Below are positions 6,632 through 14,025 of a stretch of DNA of 42,830 nt, one piece after another (position 1 is the first letter of the stretch; every line of letters starts with the position of its first letter). Position numbers and translations under genes: made by a program. Where the stretch lies: positions 1 to 42,830 of IMG/VR virus record IMGVR_UViG_3300010413_000068; one strand, 5' to 3'. The stretch comes from a virus. The notes beneath the pieces were generated by a model. The model saw nothing but the letters and a program-made list of their open reading frames with translations. It had not been told where the DNA came from and made no database searches.

Positions 6632-8136
6632 ACCAGGAACACGAAAACAGGTATGAGGCTCCTTGTGACATTCATGCAGAAAAGGCAGTCTTGGGAGCCA
6701 TACTTTCTGAACCTGATGCCATGGACAGAGCACTCGTATCCAAAATCAGGCACGAATTCTTTAAAGATCCCAAGAATTCCCGAATTTTCAAGGCAATGCT
6801 AGAGCTTCACAATCAAAACGAAACTATTGATTTTGCTTCAGTAAGCATACAGCTAAATAGTGACTTACCAAAGGTTGGAGGCAATCTTTACATCACGGAG
6901 CTTGCAGAAAGCACTCCAATTCCATCTAATCTTGAATTCTATGCTAAATCAGTGTTGGATAAGTACTTACTTCGTGAACTTCATCGCGTTTCCATGGAAT
7001 TAAGCAGAAATTCAATTGACATAACTGCTGATCCAAAGGAGATTACCAGCAAATTTATTCACAGTCTCGAGGCATTACAGGAAAGTGGATCTCGCAGTAA
7101 TTTCTTTGCAGACTCGCGTTCTGTTGTAGACAATACCATGGCAGAGATATACTATAAGGCTGAACTCGAAGGACAAGTGTTCGGCGTGATGACCGGCATT
7201 GATGAACTGGACTATTTTGACGGTCTTTGGGCTGGAGAGATGGTAATACTTGCCGCACGACCATCAAAGGGTAAAACCGCGCTAGGAATGCACATCGCTT
7301 TGAAAGCAGCAAAGAACTTGAAAGAGGGTTGTGTAGGCGTTATTTCTCTTGAAATGGGAGCACAACAGCTTATGCAAAGACTGTTGGCCAATTATTCAGG
7401 AGTTCAACTAACCAAAATACAAATGCCTAACGCTAGACCTAAGGTAGGATTCAAGGGTTTGAATGGCCAGGAATTTAGAAAACTAAACGATGCAGCCGAT
7501 AAAATACGTGAATTGCCATTACACATAAGCCAAGTTCCAGGCGTAAACGTTGACCAGGCGAAGGTGCAGGCTAGAATTCTTCATAGAAAACATAATCTTA
7601 AAATGCTTGTAGTTGACTATTTACAACTAATGAAGCCTTCCAGTACAGAATCTTTTGAATCCCAGAACCTTCGTATAGGCCATGTATCGTATACGTTGAA
7701 GCATCTTGCTATGGAGCTTAACATACCAATCCTGCTTCTTTGCCAGCTTAACAGGAACATCGAACACAGGCCAAATTCCAAGATGGTAATGTCAGACCTT
7801 AGAGATTCTGGCATGATCGAACAAGATGCAGATGTGATCCTGGGTATTCATGATACTGGAAAGACATTCTTTGAAGATGAGGAAAACCAGAAAGGAGAAA
7901 TGAGGGAGATTGAATTGCTTATGCTGAAGAACAGGAATAGGCCATTACTTCCTCCCATTGAACTTCAATTTGACGGGCGCAGGCAAAGGTTCTTCCCCGG
8001 TAAAAACACGGAAAAGCAGGGATATATTCCACCTCCTCCTCCACGAAATGACATACCGGACCCAGAACCACCACCAGAATACCAACCGAACCCGGCCCTT
8101 GATGGAAACATGCCGGACAACGAATTTCCATTTTAG
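6628..8136 (+). CDS. dnaB: DnaB-family replicative DNA helicase
   Basis: A 502-residue helicase of normal length. Residues 10-120 form the N-terminal domain typical of DnaB (HAEKAVLGAIL near 16-26). The RecA-like domain has Walker A ARPSKGKTALG (210-220), Walker B LVVDYLQLM (about 327-335) and the DnaB signature SDLRDSGMIEQDADVI from about 388. The C-terminal 40 residues are proline-rich and probably disordered, a phage-specific tail. It unwinds the phage replication fork and would be loaded by the gene product just upstream, with which it overlaps by ATGA. No phage polymerase or primase is recognised, so the host replisome is probably recruited. Confidence 0.95.
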   Translation: MNQEHENRYEAPCDIHAEKAVLGAILSEPDAMDRALVSKIRHEFFKDPKNSRIFKAMLELHNQNETIDFASVSIQLNSDLPKVGGNLYITELAESTPIPSNLEFYAKSVLDKYLLRELHRVSMELSRNSIDITADPKEITSKFIHSLEALQESGSRSNFFADSRSVVDNTMAEIYYKAELEGQVFGVMTGIDELDYFDGLWAGEMVILAARPSKGKTALGMHIALKAAKNLKEGCVGVISLEMGAQQLMQRLLANYSGVQLTKIQMPNARPKVGFKGLNGQEFRKLNDAADKIRELPLHISQVPGVNVDQAKVQARILHRKHNLKMLVVDYLQLMKPSSTESFESQNLRIGHVSYTLKHLAMELNIPILLLCQLNRNIEHRPNSKMVMSDLRDSGMIEQDADVILGIHDTGKTFFEDEENQKGEMREIELLMLKNRNRPLLPPIELQFDGRRQRFFPGKNTEKQGYIPPPPPRNDIPDPEPPPEYQPNPALDGNMPDNEFPF

Positions 8137-8145
8137 GAGCGATAC

Positions 8146-8379
8146 GTGAACATCATCAGGCATCCAGCATATTATTACCTTGTAGCGGATAAGCAACACA
8201 GGCCGTACAGGTCTGTAGATATTCCAAGTGTTTTATCCGCTGGATACATATTGGTTAATCCTGAAACAAACAGAGTGTATTATCAGGATAATAGTACATT
8301 TGCACATCCAATACTTAAAGACGAGTGTTGGAAATTACCGATCATAGCATTGAAAACAGGTGATATAACATACGTTTAG
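8146..8379 (+). CDS. Small protein of unknown function, 77 aa
   Basis: It starts at GTG 8146 after an AGGAG site and is the last gene of the rightward early operon. The composition is mixed, beta-like, with many tyrosines (AYYYL, NRVYYQD). No family is recognised. Its stop lies 12 bases before the terminator hairpin. Confidence 0.65.
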   Translation: MNIIRHPAYYYLVADKQHRPYRSVDIPSVLSAGYILVNPETNRVYYQDNSTFAHPILKDECWKLPIIALKTGDITYV

Positions 8380-8384
8380 GCAAT

Positions 8385-8405
8385 AAAAAACCCCGCGATG
8401 CGGGG
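8385..8405 (-). terminator. Rho-independent terminator of the leftward regulator cassette
   Basis: CCCCGC (8391-8396), loop GAT, GCGGGG (8400-8405). Read on the - strand, the stem is followed by six U residues (AAAAAA at 8385-8390), a textbook terminator for the 8423-9369 cassette. On the + strand the hairpin is followed by CTTGGTGG rather than a U-tract, so it should stop rightward transcription less well. Confidence 0.9.
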
Positions 8406-8422
8406 CTTGGTGGCTTTATGGA

Positions 8423-8701
8423 TCATTCGTCCGGTGGATCGAGGATAAGGTGACTATTGGTACACCACCATCTTGACTCGCTATTGTCTAATAGGAAACG
8501 AGATGGCGGTGTTCCATCGTATCCATCATGTCCATTTTCCCAATCATCAAACTCTACCACAACATCATATACATTTTTACGAATATACACAACCTTACCG
8601 TGCGTGTTTTTCGGTGGTGAGATCATTGTATACCCGCTACTCCAGACATCACATCCAACCTCAAGCTCTTCAAACGATGGTGCGATCTTGTAAGCACTCA
8701 T
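8423..8701 (-). CDS. Small protein of unknown function, 92 aa
   Basis: Last gene of the leftward cassette, starting after an AAAGGGA site. The N-terminal half contains a compact beta-rich segment with GKVVYIRKNVYDVVVEFDD (about residues 35-53), like a small SH3 or chromo-type barrel. The C-terminal part is rich in D, S and W. The family is unknown. Its position beside a regulator and a pentapeptide protein suggests an accessory or lysogeny-related role, which is inference. Confidence 0.72.
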   Translation of the reverse strand: MSAYKIAPSFEELEVGCDVWSSGYTMISPPKNTHGKVVYIRKNVYDVVVEFDDWENGHDGYDGTPPSRFLLDNSESRWWCTNSHLILDPPDE

Positions 8702-8719
8702 GATACATTCCCTTTCGTT

Positions 8720-9169
8720 TTAGTGCTTGTGGGACAGTCTTTTAACTTCTGTTCTATGAAACAGGTTACAGAACGCAATAACTTTGGGGTCGTTGCGGAT
8801 TTCAAGCCATTCAGGATCATCACATTTTTGATCCATCGCGTGAAATAGAAATTGTACAGCCAATCTTTTGTCAATCTTCATTTGTAAACCTCCGCAATGA
8901 AGCGTCAAGCACGAAAAATCAAGATTTGCCCCGCGCAAGTTGGCACCGCACAAGTTGGCACCGCACAAGTTGGCACCGAGCAAGTTGGCCTCGAGCAAGT
9001 TGGCACCGCACAAGTTGGCACCGAGCAAGTTGGCACCGAGCAAGTTGGCCTCGAGCAAGTTGGCACCGAGCAAGTTGGCCTCGAGCAAGTTGGCACGTAC
9101 TCCTCCTTCATCCTTATTTATCCATTTTTTGTGAAGGTTAAGAATTTCTCTGAGCTCTTTGTTATTCAT
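8720..9169 (-). CDS. Pentapeptide-repeat protein, 149 aa
   Basis: After a 23-residue N-terminus come eleven full A-N-L-x-x pentapeptides (about residues 25-85), mostly [10 protein letters not shown] or ANLCG, which build a right-handed quadrilateral beta-helix. The C-terminal part ([20 protein letters not shown] and beyond) resembles the helical tail seen in other phage and anaerobe pentapeptide proteins. Some family members protect DNA gyrase by mimicking DNA, but most have unknown targets, and this short repeat tract gives no direct support for gyrase. It is coupled to the XRE regulator gene by an ATGA overlap. The repeat units are nearly identical in DNA, which implies recent expansion. 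Confidence 0.88.
   Translation of the reverse strand: MNNKELREILNLHKKWINKDEGGVRANLLEANLLGANLLEANLLGANLLGANLCGANLLEANLLGANLCGANLCGANLRGANLDFSCLTLHCGGLQMKIDKRLAVQFLFHAMDQKCDDPEWLEIRNDPKVIAFCNLFHRTEVKRLSHKH
8931..9096. repeat. 15-bp tandem DNA repeat encoding the pentapeptides
   Basis: The unit AAGTTGGC followed by seven variable bases (ACCGCAC, ACCGAGC or CTCGAGC) recurs every 15 bases about eleven times. Units are identical or differ at one to three sites, far more alike than the protein function needs, so copy number has probably changed recently by slippage or recombination. It is not a CRISPR array, because there are no spacers of differing sequence. Confidence 0.92.
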
Positions 9170-9369
9170 GATACATCTCCTCTTGTTTCAGCTTCGATCT
9201 GTTCAAGCACCACCATGTACGGACCGGATGGTACTTGCTTGTCGTTCTCCCAGTTACTTAATGTCGCAGGCTGCGGAAACGTGCCCAGCTTCGCGTAAAT
9301 GGCTAAGGCAAGGCTGGACTGTGTCCACCCATTCCGCTCCCGCATTGCTTTGATCTCTGACCCGGTCAT
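9166..9369 (-). CDS. XRE/Cro-type helix-turn-helix regulator, 67 aa
   Basis: The whole protein is a single HTH domain: [18 protein letters not shown] (4-21), then the recognition-helix region [13 protein letters not shown] (35-47), as in Cro/CI-like regulators. It has no C-terminal cleavage or oligomerisation domain, so it resembles Cro or a small antirepressor-regulated repressor. It is the first gene of the leftward cassette and faces a divergent promoter region with dyads at 9426-9443 and 9485-9495, its most likely binding sites. It should control its own operon and the start of the late or rightward genes. Confidence 0.85.
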   Translation of the reverse strand: MTGSEIKAMRERNGWTQSSLALAIYAKLGTFPQPATLSNWENDKQVPSGPYMVVLEQIEAETRGDVS

Positions 9370-9418
9370 GATAGCTCCTCGATAGAGTCAATGTGTTTGC
9401 CGAGTGTTAGTTTACTGT

Positions 9419-9447
9419 AACATAGCACATAACATGTCATGTGTCAA
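9419..9447 (-). promoter_or_regulatory. Leftward sigma70-type promoter of the regulator cassette
   Basis: Read on the - strand: -35 TTGACA (complement of 9442-9447), 17-base spacer, -10 TATGTT (complement of 9419-9424). It lies 50 bases upstream of the XRE gene start. Consensus -35, exact spacing and a near-consensus -10 make this a strong candidate. Confidence 0.8.
9426..9443. promoter_or_regulatory. Candidate operator in the leftward promoter
   Basis: CACAT (9426-9430) and ATGTG (9439-9443) form a dyad around AACATGTC, which itself contains ACATGT. It fills the spacer of the leftward promoter, so a bound repressor would block polymerase. A second short dyad, GCAC-TAT-GTGC (9485-9495), sits in the spacer of the rightward promoter. 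The adjacent XRE regulator is the obvious candidate to bind both. Confidence 0.55.
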
Positions 9448-9472
9448 GTGGTGACAATGATTATTTTCGCTA

Positions 9473-9502
9473 TTGACTCCAAGAGCACTATGTGCGTATA
9501 TT
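9473..9502 (+). promoter_or_regulatory. Rightward sigma70-type promoter before the late region
   Basis: TTGACT (9473-9478), an 18-base spacer and TATATT (9497-9502). It is back-to-back with the leftward promoter and lies 37 bases before the ATG of the first small gene of the rightward late block. The spacer holds the GCAC-TAT-GTGC dyad. The interval 9370-9539 otherwise holds no gene. Confidence 0.7.
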
Positions 9503-9539
9503 TATATGAAGACATGGATTTAAGATTTTTGGAGGAATC

Positions 9540-9719
9540 ATGGACATTCAAGTAAAAATAAACGAAGCATTACCAAAAGACTGTATTTACTTCGTTTCAC
9601 CACAAATAGCTAAGGCATTATTGAACGGAAACCAATATGTTTTAGATAAATTGGTTGAAATGGGAGAATATAAAAAGTGTGGTATTATTGAAATTTCGGG
9701 AGGACGTGAAGATGATTAA
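9540..9719 (+). CDS. Small protein of unknown function, 59 aa
   Basis: An open frame from ATG 9540 after a strong GGAGGAATC site, ending at TAA 9717-9719. Residues include KINEALPKDCIYFVSPQIAK and an acidic end (GGREDD). It is the first gene downstream of the rightward promoter and overlaps the next start. Codon use and ribosome-binding site support translation. No family is recognised. Confidence 0.68.
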   Translation: MDIQVKINEALPKDCIYFVSPQIAKALLNGNQYVLDKLVEMGEYKKCGIIEISGGREDD

Positions 9720-9798
9720 GCTGTCCATCACTATTATTGCGCTTGCAGCCGTTTCGGCGTGGCTGCATAGCGCGTACCACACGAAACACGAGTTGTAA
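9712..9798 (+). CDS. Single-span membrane peptide, 28 aa
   Basis: A short frame from ATG 9712 to TAA 9796-9798, preceded by GGGAGGACGTGAAG. The peptide is one hydrophobic segment (IKLSITIIALAAVSAWL) with a polar, basic tail. It overlaps the previous gene and ends directly before TerS. Translation is plausible from its position and site, but so short a frame needs experimental support. Confidence 0.5.
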   Translation: MIKLSITIIALAAVSAWLHSAYHTKHEL

Positions 9799-9799
9799 T

Positions 9800-10411
9800 A
9801 TGGGTAAGAAATCTAAGCTCACCCTCAAACAACAAAGGTTTGTTACAGAATACCTGATTGATGGTAATGCCAGACGTGCAGCTATTAAAGCAGGGTACAG
9901 CAAAAATACTGCTATAGAAATGGGATACGAGAACCTCACAAAACCTCACATAGCTGAAGCTATAGACCAAGCTAAATTAAAACAACAAGCTAGAACAGAG
10001 ATTACAGCCGATAAAGTCCTGAAAGAAATAGCCTCCATCGCATTTGACGACATTAAGAACTATTTAGGCTGGCGCATAAATGAACGTGGAAAAATCGAAG
10101 TTGTCCCCAAAGATAGCGATTCCATAGATACTAAGAATGTTTCCGAAGTTCACCTAACCAAGCACGGCGAGTTTAAATTTAAGACCTATAGTCGAGACGA
10201 GGCTTTGTATAAACTTGCGCACCACTTTGGTTTGTTCAAAGATAAGTTGGAGATCAGTGGGCTTAGCAATTTGCCTCAGGAAATGCAGGATCGCTTTGCT
10301 CGCATTATATCTCACCCAGAAGGACTCGTACTGATACAGCAGATATTTGAACAGATAGACCAGCATCCCCACGTGAAGGAGCTGGTAGGTGAAGAGCCTG
10401 GGAGGAACTAA
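9800..10411 (+). CDS. terS: Terminase small subunit (Terminase_2 type)
   Basis: A 203-residue protein. The N-terminal part has the classic pattern LTLKQQRFVTEYLIDGNARR followed by AAIKAGYSKNTA and a later helix, the DNA-binding HTH of Terminase_2 (PF03592) proteins. The next segment, EITADKVLKEIASIAFDDI (about 71-89), is also typical. It recognises the packaging site and feeds DNA to the large subunit. The frame is open further upstream, but ATG 9800 puts the family motif at the N-terminus and abuts the preceding stop. It is separated from terL by about 1.7 kb of very small genes, which is unusual. Confidence 0.92.
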   Translation: MGKKSKLTLKQQRFVTEYLIDGNARRAAIKAGYSKNTAIEMGYENLTKPHIAEAIDQAKLKQQARTEITADKVLKEIASIAFDDIKNYLGWRINERGKIEVVPKDSDSIDTKNVSEVHLTKHGEFKFKTYSRDEALYKLAHHFGLFKDKLEISGLSNLPQEMQDRFARIISHPEGLVLIQQIFEQIDQHPHVKELVGEEPGRN

Positions 10412-10414
10412 ATC

Positions 10415-10654
10415 ATGGAGAATTTTGAATATGTCGAGTTAACTCATAAAGATTTGCGTCAGCTTGAGGAGATTGCAATGACGCTTAAAAAACAGGCACA
10501 AGCAATGACGCTTACGCTAGGCCATACAAGTCCCGCTGTATCATGGATTTCTAATTTAGCCACAGAGCTTGATGGTTGGGTGAATCTACGTAAGCGAAAG
10601 ATTGACGATAAGAAAGAGGCCCATTTTGCTAGTGTCAGCAAAGGGGGAGAATAG
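10415..10654 (+). CDS. Small protein of unknown function, 79 aa (paralogue of 11544-11801)
   Basis: A helical, charged protein that is clearly related to the product of 11544-11801. Both share the spaced pattern T-x-K-D-x-R ... E-x-I-A ... L-x-K ... L-G-x-x-S-P-x-V-S ... L-x-x-W-V-N. The two lie about 0.9 kb apart between terS and terL and probably arose by duplication. The start follows a GGGAGGAACTAAATC site. No family is recognised. Confidence 0.72.
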   Translation: MENFEYVELTHKDLRQLEEIAMTLKKQAQAMTLTLGHTSPAVSWISNLATELDGWVNLRKRKIDDKKEAHFASVSKGGE

Positions 10655-10656
10655 CC

Positions 10657-10869
10657 ATGGGTTCGCGTTTTATCAACTACGGAGTGCTGAACCCTTATGC
10701 TACTGATAAACCAATGGGTAAAGCTGCGCAAATGATTATAGGCGAATGGTTAAGGCTGTTATCCATTCCCATCGAGACTAAAGTTGAGTACAGAGAGTCG
10801 TGGTTTTGGGCTAACAAGAACGTTTATACTGCGGGAGGAGATCATGAATTACGTCACTTACACGATTGA
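10657..10869 (+). CDS. Small protein of unknown function, 70 aa
   Basis: Starts at ATG 10657 after a GGGGGAGAATAGCC site and overlaps the next gene by 26 bases. Residues 10-45 are moderately hydrophobic and helical (KAAQMIIGEWLRLLSIP), followed by an aromatic stretch (YRESWFWANKNVY). Not clearly a membrane span. No family is recognised. Confidence 0.62.
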   Translation: MGSRFINYGVLNPYATDKPMGKAAQMIIGEWLRLLSIPIETKVEYRESWFWANKNVYTAGGDHELRHLHD

Positions 10870-11353
10870 AACTCTACACCGAGATTACGAGCTTTTGGTC
10901 GGCACGGTTGCAGAGCATGGCTTGACTGAAAGCGAGCATAAGAAGCTGTGGCAGCTAGTTGATGACATGAAGCAGTACGCCATGATTGTTGAGCCTTCAA
11001 CCGATCCCGGCAAGCCGTTCCAAGCGAAAAAGGACGGATCAAGTCCTATCGGTATCTGTAACATCTGCGGCAAGGATTTTCGATACTGTCCACATTGGGT
11101 ACATCTGGATTATGATGGTAAAATATGCCAGATATACGTTGACGGTAAACCAATCAATGATGCAGGAGAGTTCGTGAAGGAGAACGATCGGCGCAAGGAG
11201 CAGCGGCGGAAAGGTGACTGGTTTAAGAAAATAATAAAAGTTTCTTTATATCAGTTTGCATATAATGATCACGCTGGGCAATTACGCGAATGCCGTAGAA
11301 TGTATATGTTTCATGGTGGTGAATATGGTCCATACGACCGGAGGCAATCATGA
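10844..11353 (+). CDS. Protein with a C-x-x-C cluster, unknown function, 169 aa
   Basis: The frame is open from further upstream, but ATG 10844 has a GGGAGGAGATC site. Residues 1-55 are helical. IGICNICGKDFRYCPHWVH (about 69-87) gives a C-x-x-C plus C/H cluster that may hold zinc, and the following segment is beta-like. The C-terminal third is basic and aromatic. It is coupled to the next gene by an ATGA overlap. No family is recognised. Confidence 0.68.
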   Translation: MNYVTYTIETLHRDYELLVGTVAEHGLTESEHKKLWQLVDDMKQYAMIVEPSTDPGKPFQAKKDGSSPIGICNICGKDFRYCPHWVHLDYDGKICQIYVDGKPINDAGEFVKENDRRKEQRRKGDWFKKIIKVSLYQFAYNDHAGQLRECRRMYMFHGGEYGPYDRRQS

Positions 11354-11562
11354 GCGTCACGATCTGCGCGAAGTGTAAGCATTGCAGAGGCTTAAAGCTG
11401 CCTTTCGATCACCGTAAAGATTATGAGCCTATATGTATCAAAAGTCTACATAGAGACTTAGTATTTGGATTAGAGGTATACTGTCATTGTAGAAGCAAAA
11501 ATGATGGCAACTGCCCTGATTACGAGGCCAAGGAGGAGGAAATATGCGACCAAACACTGTAG
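11350..11562 (+). CDS. Small cysteine-rich protein, 70 aa
   Basis: CAKCKHC (about residues 6-12), a single Cys near 29, CHC near 45-47 and NCPDYE near 54-59. This scattered C-x-x-C-x-x-C pattern ending in C-P-D-Y/F is seen in many small phage proteins presumed to bind zinc or an iron-sulphur cluster. The function is unknown. The last 19 bases overlap the next gene. Confidence 0.7.
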   Translation: MSVTICAKCKHCRGLKLPFDHRKDYEPICIKSLHRDLVFGLEVYCHCRSKNDGNCPDYEAKEEEICDQTL

Positions 11563-11801
11563 ACATGACACCCAAGGACTTCAGGACGGTGGAAGATATA
11601 GCCGAAAAACTGGAGAAACACACTGCTGATCTAAGGCTATGCTTAGGTGCCCAAAGTCCTATTGTATCTCTATTCGCCACAGAAATGCTAGGTCTGAAGC
11701 ACTGGGTAAATTCAAAATCCAGGGAGCTGGATCGTCTGATCGAAGAATACGATGAAAAAGAGGATGACAAGAGAGAGCTGGATCGCGTTGGGGGGGAGTG
11801 A
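11544..11801 (+). CDS. Small protein of unknown function, 85 aa (paralogue of 10415-10654)
   Basis: Related along its length to the 10415-10654 product (T-P-K-D-F-R ... E-D-I-A ... L-G-A-Q-S-P-I-V-S ... HWVN). The C-terminal 25 residues are an acidic/basic helical tail. It starts at ATG 11544 after an AAGGAGGAGG site inside the preceding gene. The role is unknown. Duplication within the terS-terL gap suggests a locally useful small helical protein. Confidence 0.72.
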   Translation: MRPNTVDMTPKDFRTVEDIAEKLEKHTADLRLCLGAQSPIVSLFATEMLGLKHWVNSKSRELDRLIEEYDEKEDDKRELDRVGGE

Positions 11802-11983
11802 TGAAGATTTACGGATCAAACAGCGTAGAGCAAGGGCAGAGAGATGCTATTCACAGAATGATAAAGCTCGTGGGGCTTCTCCAGGGTGATGTGAAGGCTG
11901 GATATGGCCTGATTAACGATGTACGGGCGGATCTATCGTTACTGAGGGAAAAGATAGGCATCATTCTGGAGGAAGAGAAATGA
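11801..11983 (+). CDS. Small protein of unknown function, 60 aa
   Basis: The start is taken as ATG 11801, which overlaps the preceding stop (TGATG) after a GGGGGGAG site. An in-frame GTG at 11798 is less likely. A helical protein with regular hydrophobic spacing (DAIHRMIKLVGLLQGDVKAG). No family is recognised. It overlaps the next gene as ATGA. Confidence 0.65.
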   Translation: MKIYGSNSVEQGQRDAIHRMIKLVGLLQGDVKAGYGLINDVRADLSLLREKIGIILEEEK

Positions 11984-12108
11984 CCCCGACATACGCAGAT
12001 GATCCAGAGCGTTCACTGTTCAAGCTGATCTTCAAGGTGCTCGGTCTGGTGTTCGTGGTTATCGTAGCGGCTATGTCGCTGGTGTACTCGATATTGTGGT
12101 TTGCGTAG
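11980..12108 (+). CDS. Single-span membrane protein, 42 aa
   Basis: ATG 11980 overlaps the previous stop and the frame ends at TAG 12106-12108. An acidic N-terminus (TYADDPERS) leads into a hydrophobic span (IFKVLGLVFVVIVAAMSLVY). The site GGAGGAAGAGAA precedes the start. A single-span peptide just before terL could be a pinholin-like or accessory membrane protein, but nothing specific supports that. Confidence 0.62.
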   Translation: MTPTYADDPERSLFKLIFKVLGLVFVVIVAAMSLVYSILWFA

Positions 12109-12119
12109 GAGTAGTTAGT

Positions 12120-13640
12120 GTGCGGATGTTCGCTTACATACTGGTGTTTGCAATGTTGACCGCTTCTGACATGGCGTTAGCTGCCATAGAGAACACGATC
12201 AGCAAGACTCGTCCGTGGCGTTCGTATCAGCCACATGCGAAGCAGCTCCAGTTTCATCAATCGAAAGCACACGTCCGCTCCATTTTGGGAGGTAACCGAT
12301 CAGGTAAAACGCGTGGAGGAGCGCAAGAAGCCGTCTGGCATGTTACTAATGAGCACCCTTACCTGAACGTATATGTACCTGAAAAACGCCCACAACGCGG
12401 GAGGATTGTTGGTGATGCAGGCGCGCTTGAGGCAATATCAGGGTATTTGCACGAGCTGCTTCCTGATCTGATGGTAGAGGTGCAGCGTAAGGGGCGCACA
12501 TGGGATTACTTCTGGCGTATCAGGCGGGGCGGGAAGGTTGTTGCTGAATTTGATCTCATGACTTATGACCAGGACGTAAAGCAGTTCGCTTCAGTCGAGC
12601 TTGACTGGTGCTGGTTCGATGAACCGCCTCCCCTGGCAATATGGCGTGAGACATGGCTCAGGTTCGCTACTTCACCCTATCCGAACATATGGGTGACTAT
12701 GACACCACTCATGAGCGCGGGATATTACATAGACGAAGTAATTGACAATAAAGACATTTACAGCGAAGAGTTCTATGTAGCGATCACAGATAATACGTAT
12801 CTGCCAAGATCAACTGTTGATACCATTATCGCAGGTATACGAGATCCTGATGAATACGAGGCCCGTGTGAATGGAAGGTTTAAGGCTCTTATGGGTCGTG
12901 TGTTCAAGGAGTGGGACAGGTCAATACACGTAATACCCGAGGATGATGTGGATATGTTGTTGCGTGACCGTACACCCGCTGTGTCCTGCTTCCTTGATCC
13001 TCATGACCGGAAGCAACCTGCCGTTGTATGGTTCGCAACGTTCCCCGGACCGGTAGTGGTTGCCATAGACTGCTTGCCAATCATACCGTGGGATGAAGTT
13101 CGGTCATATACTGGTGGTGCTGTAGGTGTCGTAAAGATGATCGAGGAGCGTGAAAAGCAGTTTGGTTACAGGACTGTATATAATGGCATGGACCCGAAGT
13201 TCGGCGCACAACACAAACTAAACTCAGATGTTGACGTACAGACGCTCTACAGGCGCGCAGGTCGGTCTTTTACGCTTGCCCGGGTGAAAGACCTGCAAGC
13301 CAGGCATACGGCGATCAGGGGGCTTTTAACACCGGGAATCAGTGGATATCCTGGTTTGTTGGTGTCCTCGAGGGCTCGAAATGTAATCAAGTCGTTCGAG
13401 CGGTATGTATGGAAAGAGTCCAAGAACCCTGAAGATCCTGTTTCGCAGCGTGTGGTTGAGGTATGGAAAGACTTCATCGACTGCGTGGGATATATGGCTG
13501 TTACGCAAAAGGACTACGAAAGCGGATACGAAGAGATGGTACAGGCTGCTTACGAAGCTAAGATGAATGAATATAAGAAAAACGAGCCTGATTATTACGA
13601 GGCTTTGACGGGTGGTTCGGGAGGGGATCGGAGACGGTGA
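12120..13640 (+). CDS. terL: Terminase large subunit (packaging ATPase and nuclease)
   Basis: A 506-residue motor protein. Walker A GGNRSGKT lies at 57-64 and Walker B ending WCWFDEPP at about 163-170. MTP near 194-196 is a plausible coupling segment. The nuclease domain begins near FLDPHD (about 291-296), whose Asp is the expected metal ligand. It drives DNA into the prohead and cuts it. GTG 12120 has an AGGAG site eight bases upstream, but this start adds a hydrophobic, signal-like N-terminus (MFAYILVFAML) that is odd for a terminase. ATG 12171 would remove it and may be the true start. Confidence 0.93.
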   Translation: MRMFAYILVFAMLTASDMALAAIENTISKTRPWRSYQPHAKQLQFHQSKAHVRSILGGNRSGKTRGGAQEAVWHVTNEHPYLNVYVPEKRPQRGRIVGDAGALEAISGYLHELLPDLMVEVQRKGRTWDYFWRIRRGGKVVAEFDLMTYDQDVKQFASVELDWCWFDEPPPLAIWRETWLRFATSPYPNIWVTMTPLMSAGYYIDEVIDNKDIYSEEFYVAITDNTYLPRSTVDTIIAGIRDPDEYEARVNGRFKALMGRVFKEWDRSIHVIPEDDVDMLLRDRTPAVSCFLDPHDRKQPAVVWFATFPGPVVVAIDCLPIIPWDEVRSYTGGAVGVVKMIEEREKQFGYRTVYNGMDPKFGAQHKLNSDVDVQTLYRRAGRSFTLARVKDLQARHTAIRGLLTPGISGYPGLLVSSRARNVIKSFERYVWKESKNPEDPVSQRVVEVWKDFIDCVGYMAVTQKDYESGYEEMVQAAYEAKMNEYKKNEPDYYEALTGGSGGDRRR

Positions 13641-13641
13641 T

Positions 13642-13830
13642 ATGGCATGGAGAAACGTCATTTTTAACGTTCTTAACGGTGCGGAAAGTGAAGATTACAG
13701 AAATTGCAGGATAGCAATTGAAGTAGATGCAGAAGACGAGGCAAATGCCGTATTTAAGGCTAGAAACATCATTTGTTGCAAGTCTGACATAAAACTTGAC
13801 AGCGTTTATGATGTCGAGCCGCCTGAGTAA
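13642..13830 (+). CDS. Small protein of unknown function, 62 aa
   Basis: ATG 13642 is one base after the terL stop. The product is acidic in its middle (IEVDAEDEANAVFKARNI, about 27-44), with alternating beta-like segments. No family is recognised. It is the first of five small genes between terL and the gene before the portal. Confidence 0.68.
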   Translation: MAWRNVIFNVLNGAESEDYRNCRIAIEVDAEDEANAVFKARNIICCKSDIKLDSVYDVEPPE

Positions 13831-13844
13831 AAAGGAGCTACTAG

Positions 13845-14006
13845 ATGTCAACGAAAAAGAAGTGGACATACAAGACTGTTGAGTTCGAGAACATTACAGT
13901 TCTCGCGGCTACAATCGAACAGTATGTAAACGATGGTTGGGAATACGTGGAAGTTATTGTAACTCCTGCGATAGTTCCCGATGTAATCTTGTTCAGGAAA
14001 CAGTAA
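13845..14006 (+). CDS. Small DUF4177-like protein, 53 aa
   Basis: ATG 13845 follows AAGGAGCTACTAG. The pattern W-T-Y-K-T-V-E ... DGWEYVEVIV ... LFRKQ resembles DUF4177, a small alpha/beta domain with W-E-Y-K-x-V at the start, G-W-E in the middle and a basic end. The function of that family is unknown. The next frame starts right after the stop. Confidence 0.6.
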   Translation: MSTKKKWTYKTVEFENITVLAATIEQYVNDGWEYVEVIVTPAIVPDVILFRKQ

Positions 14007-14025
14007 GATGCCGTGGGAGGAAAAC

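Noticed and set aside
8931-9096. Possible CRISPR array
   Set aside because: Units are 15 bp, tandem without unique spacers, and encode pentapeptides in frame.
8897-9298. Long + strand reading frames over the pentapeptide gene
   Set aside because: They are frames of the 15-bp repeat read on the wrong strand or phase, with low-complexity products (repeats of QVGT, HRTS or KLAP), and have no ribosome-binding site.
9166-9370. Lysogeny module with attachment site
   Set aside because: A repressor-like gene is present, but no integrase, recombinase, att-like repeat or partition gene was recognised, and the tRNA-Leu has no repeated 3' end elsewhere in the window.
12096-12170. TerL start at GTG 12096 with a longer N-terminus
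   Set aside because: It overlaps the preceding membrane peptide and has no ribosome-binding site; GTG 12120 with AGGAG, or ATG 12171, is better.
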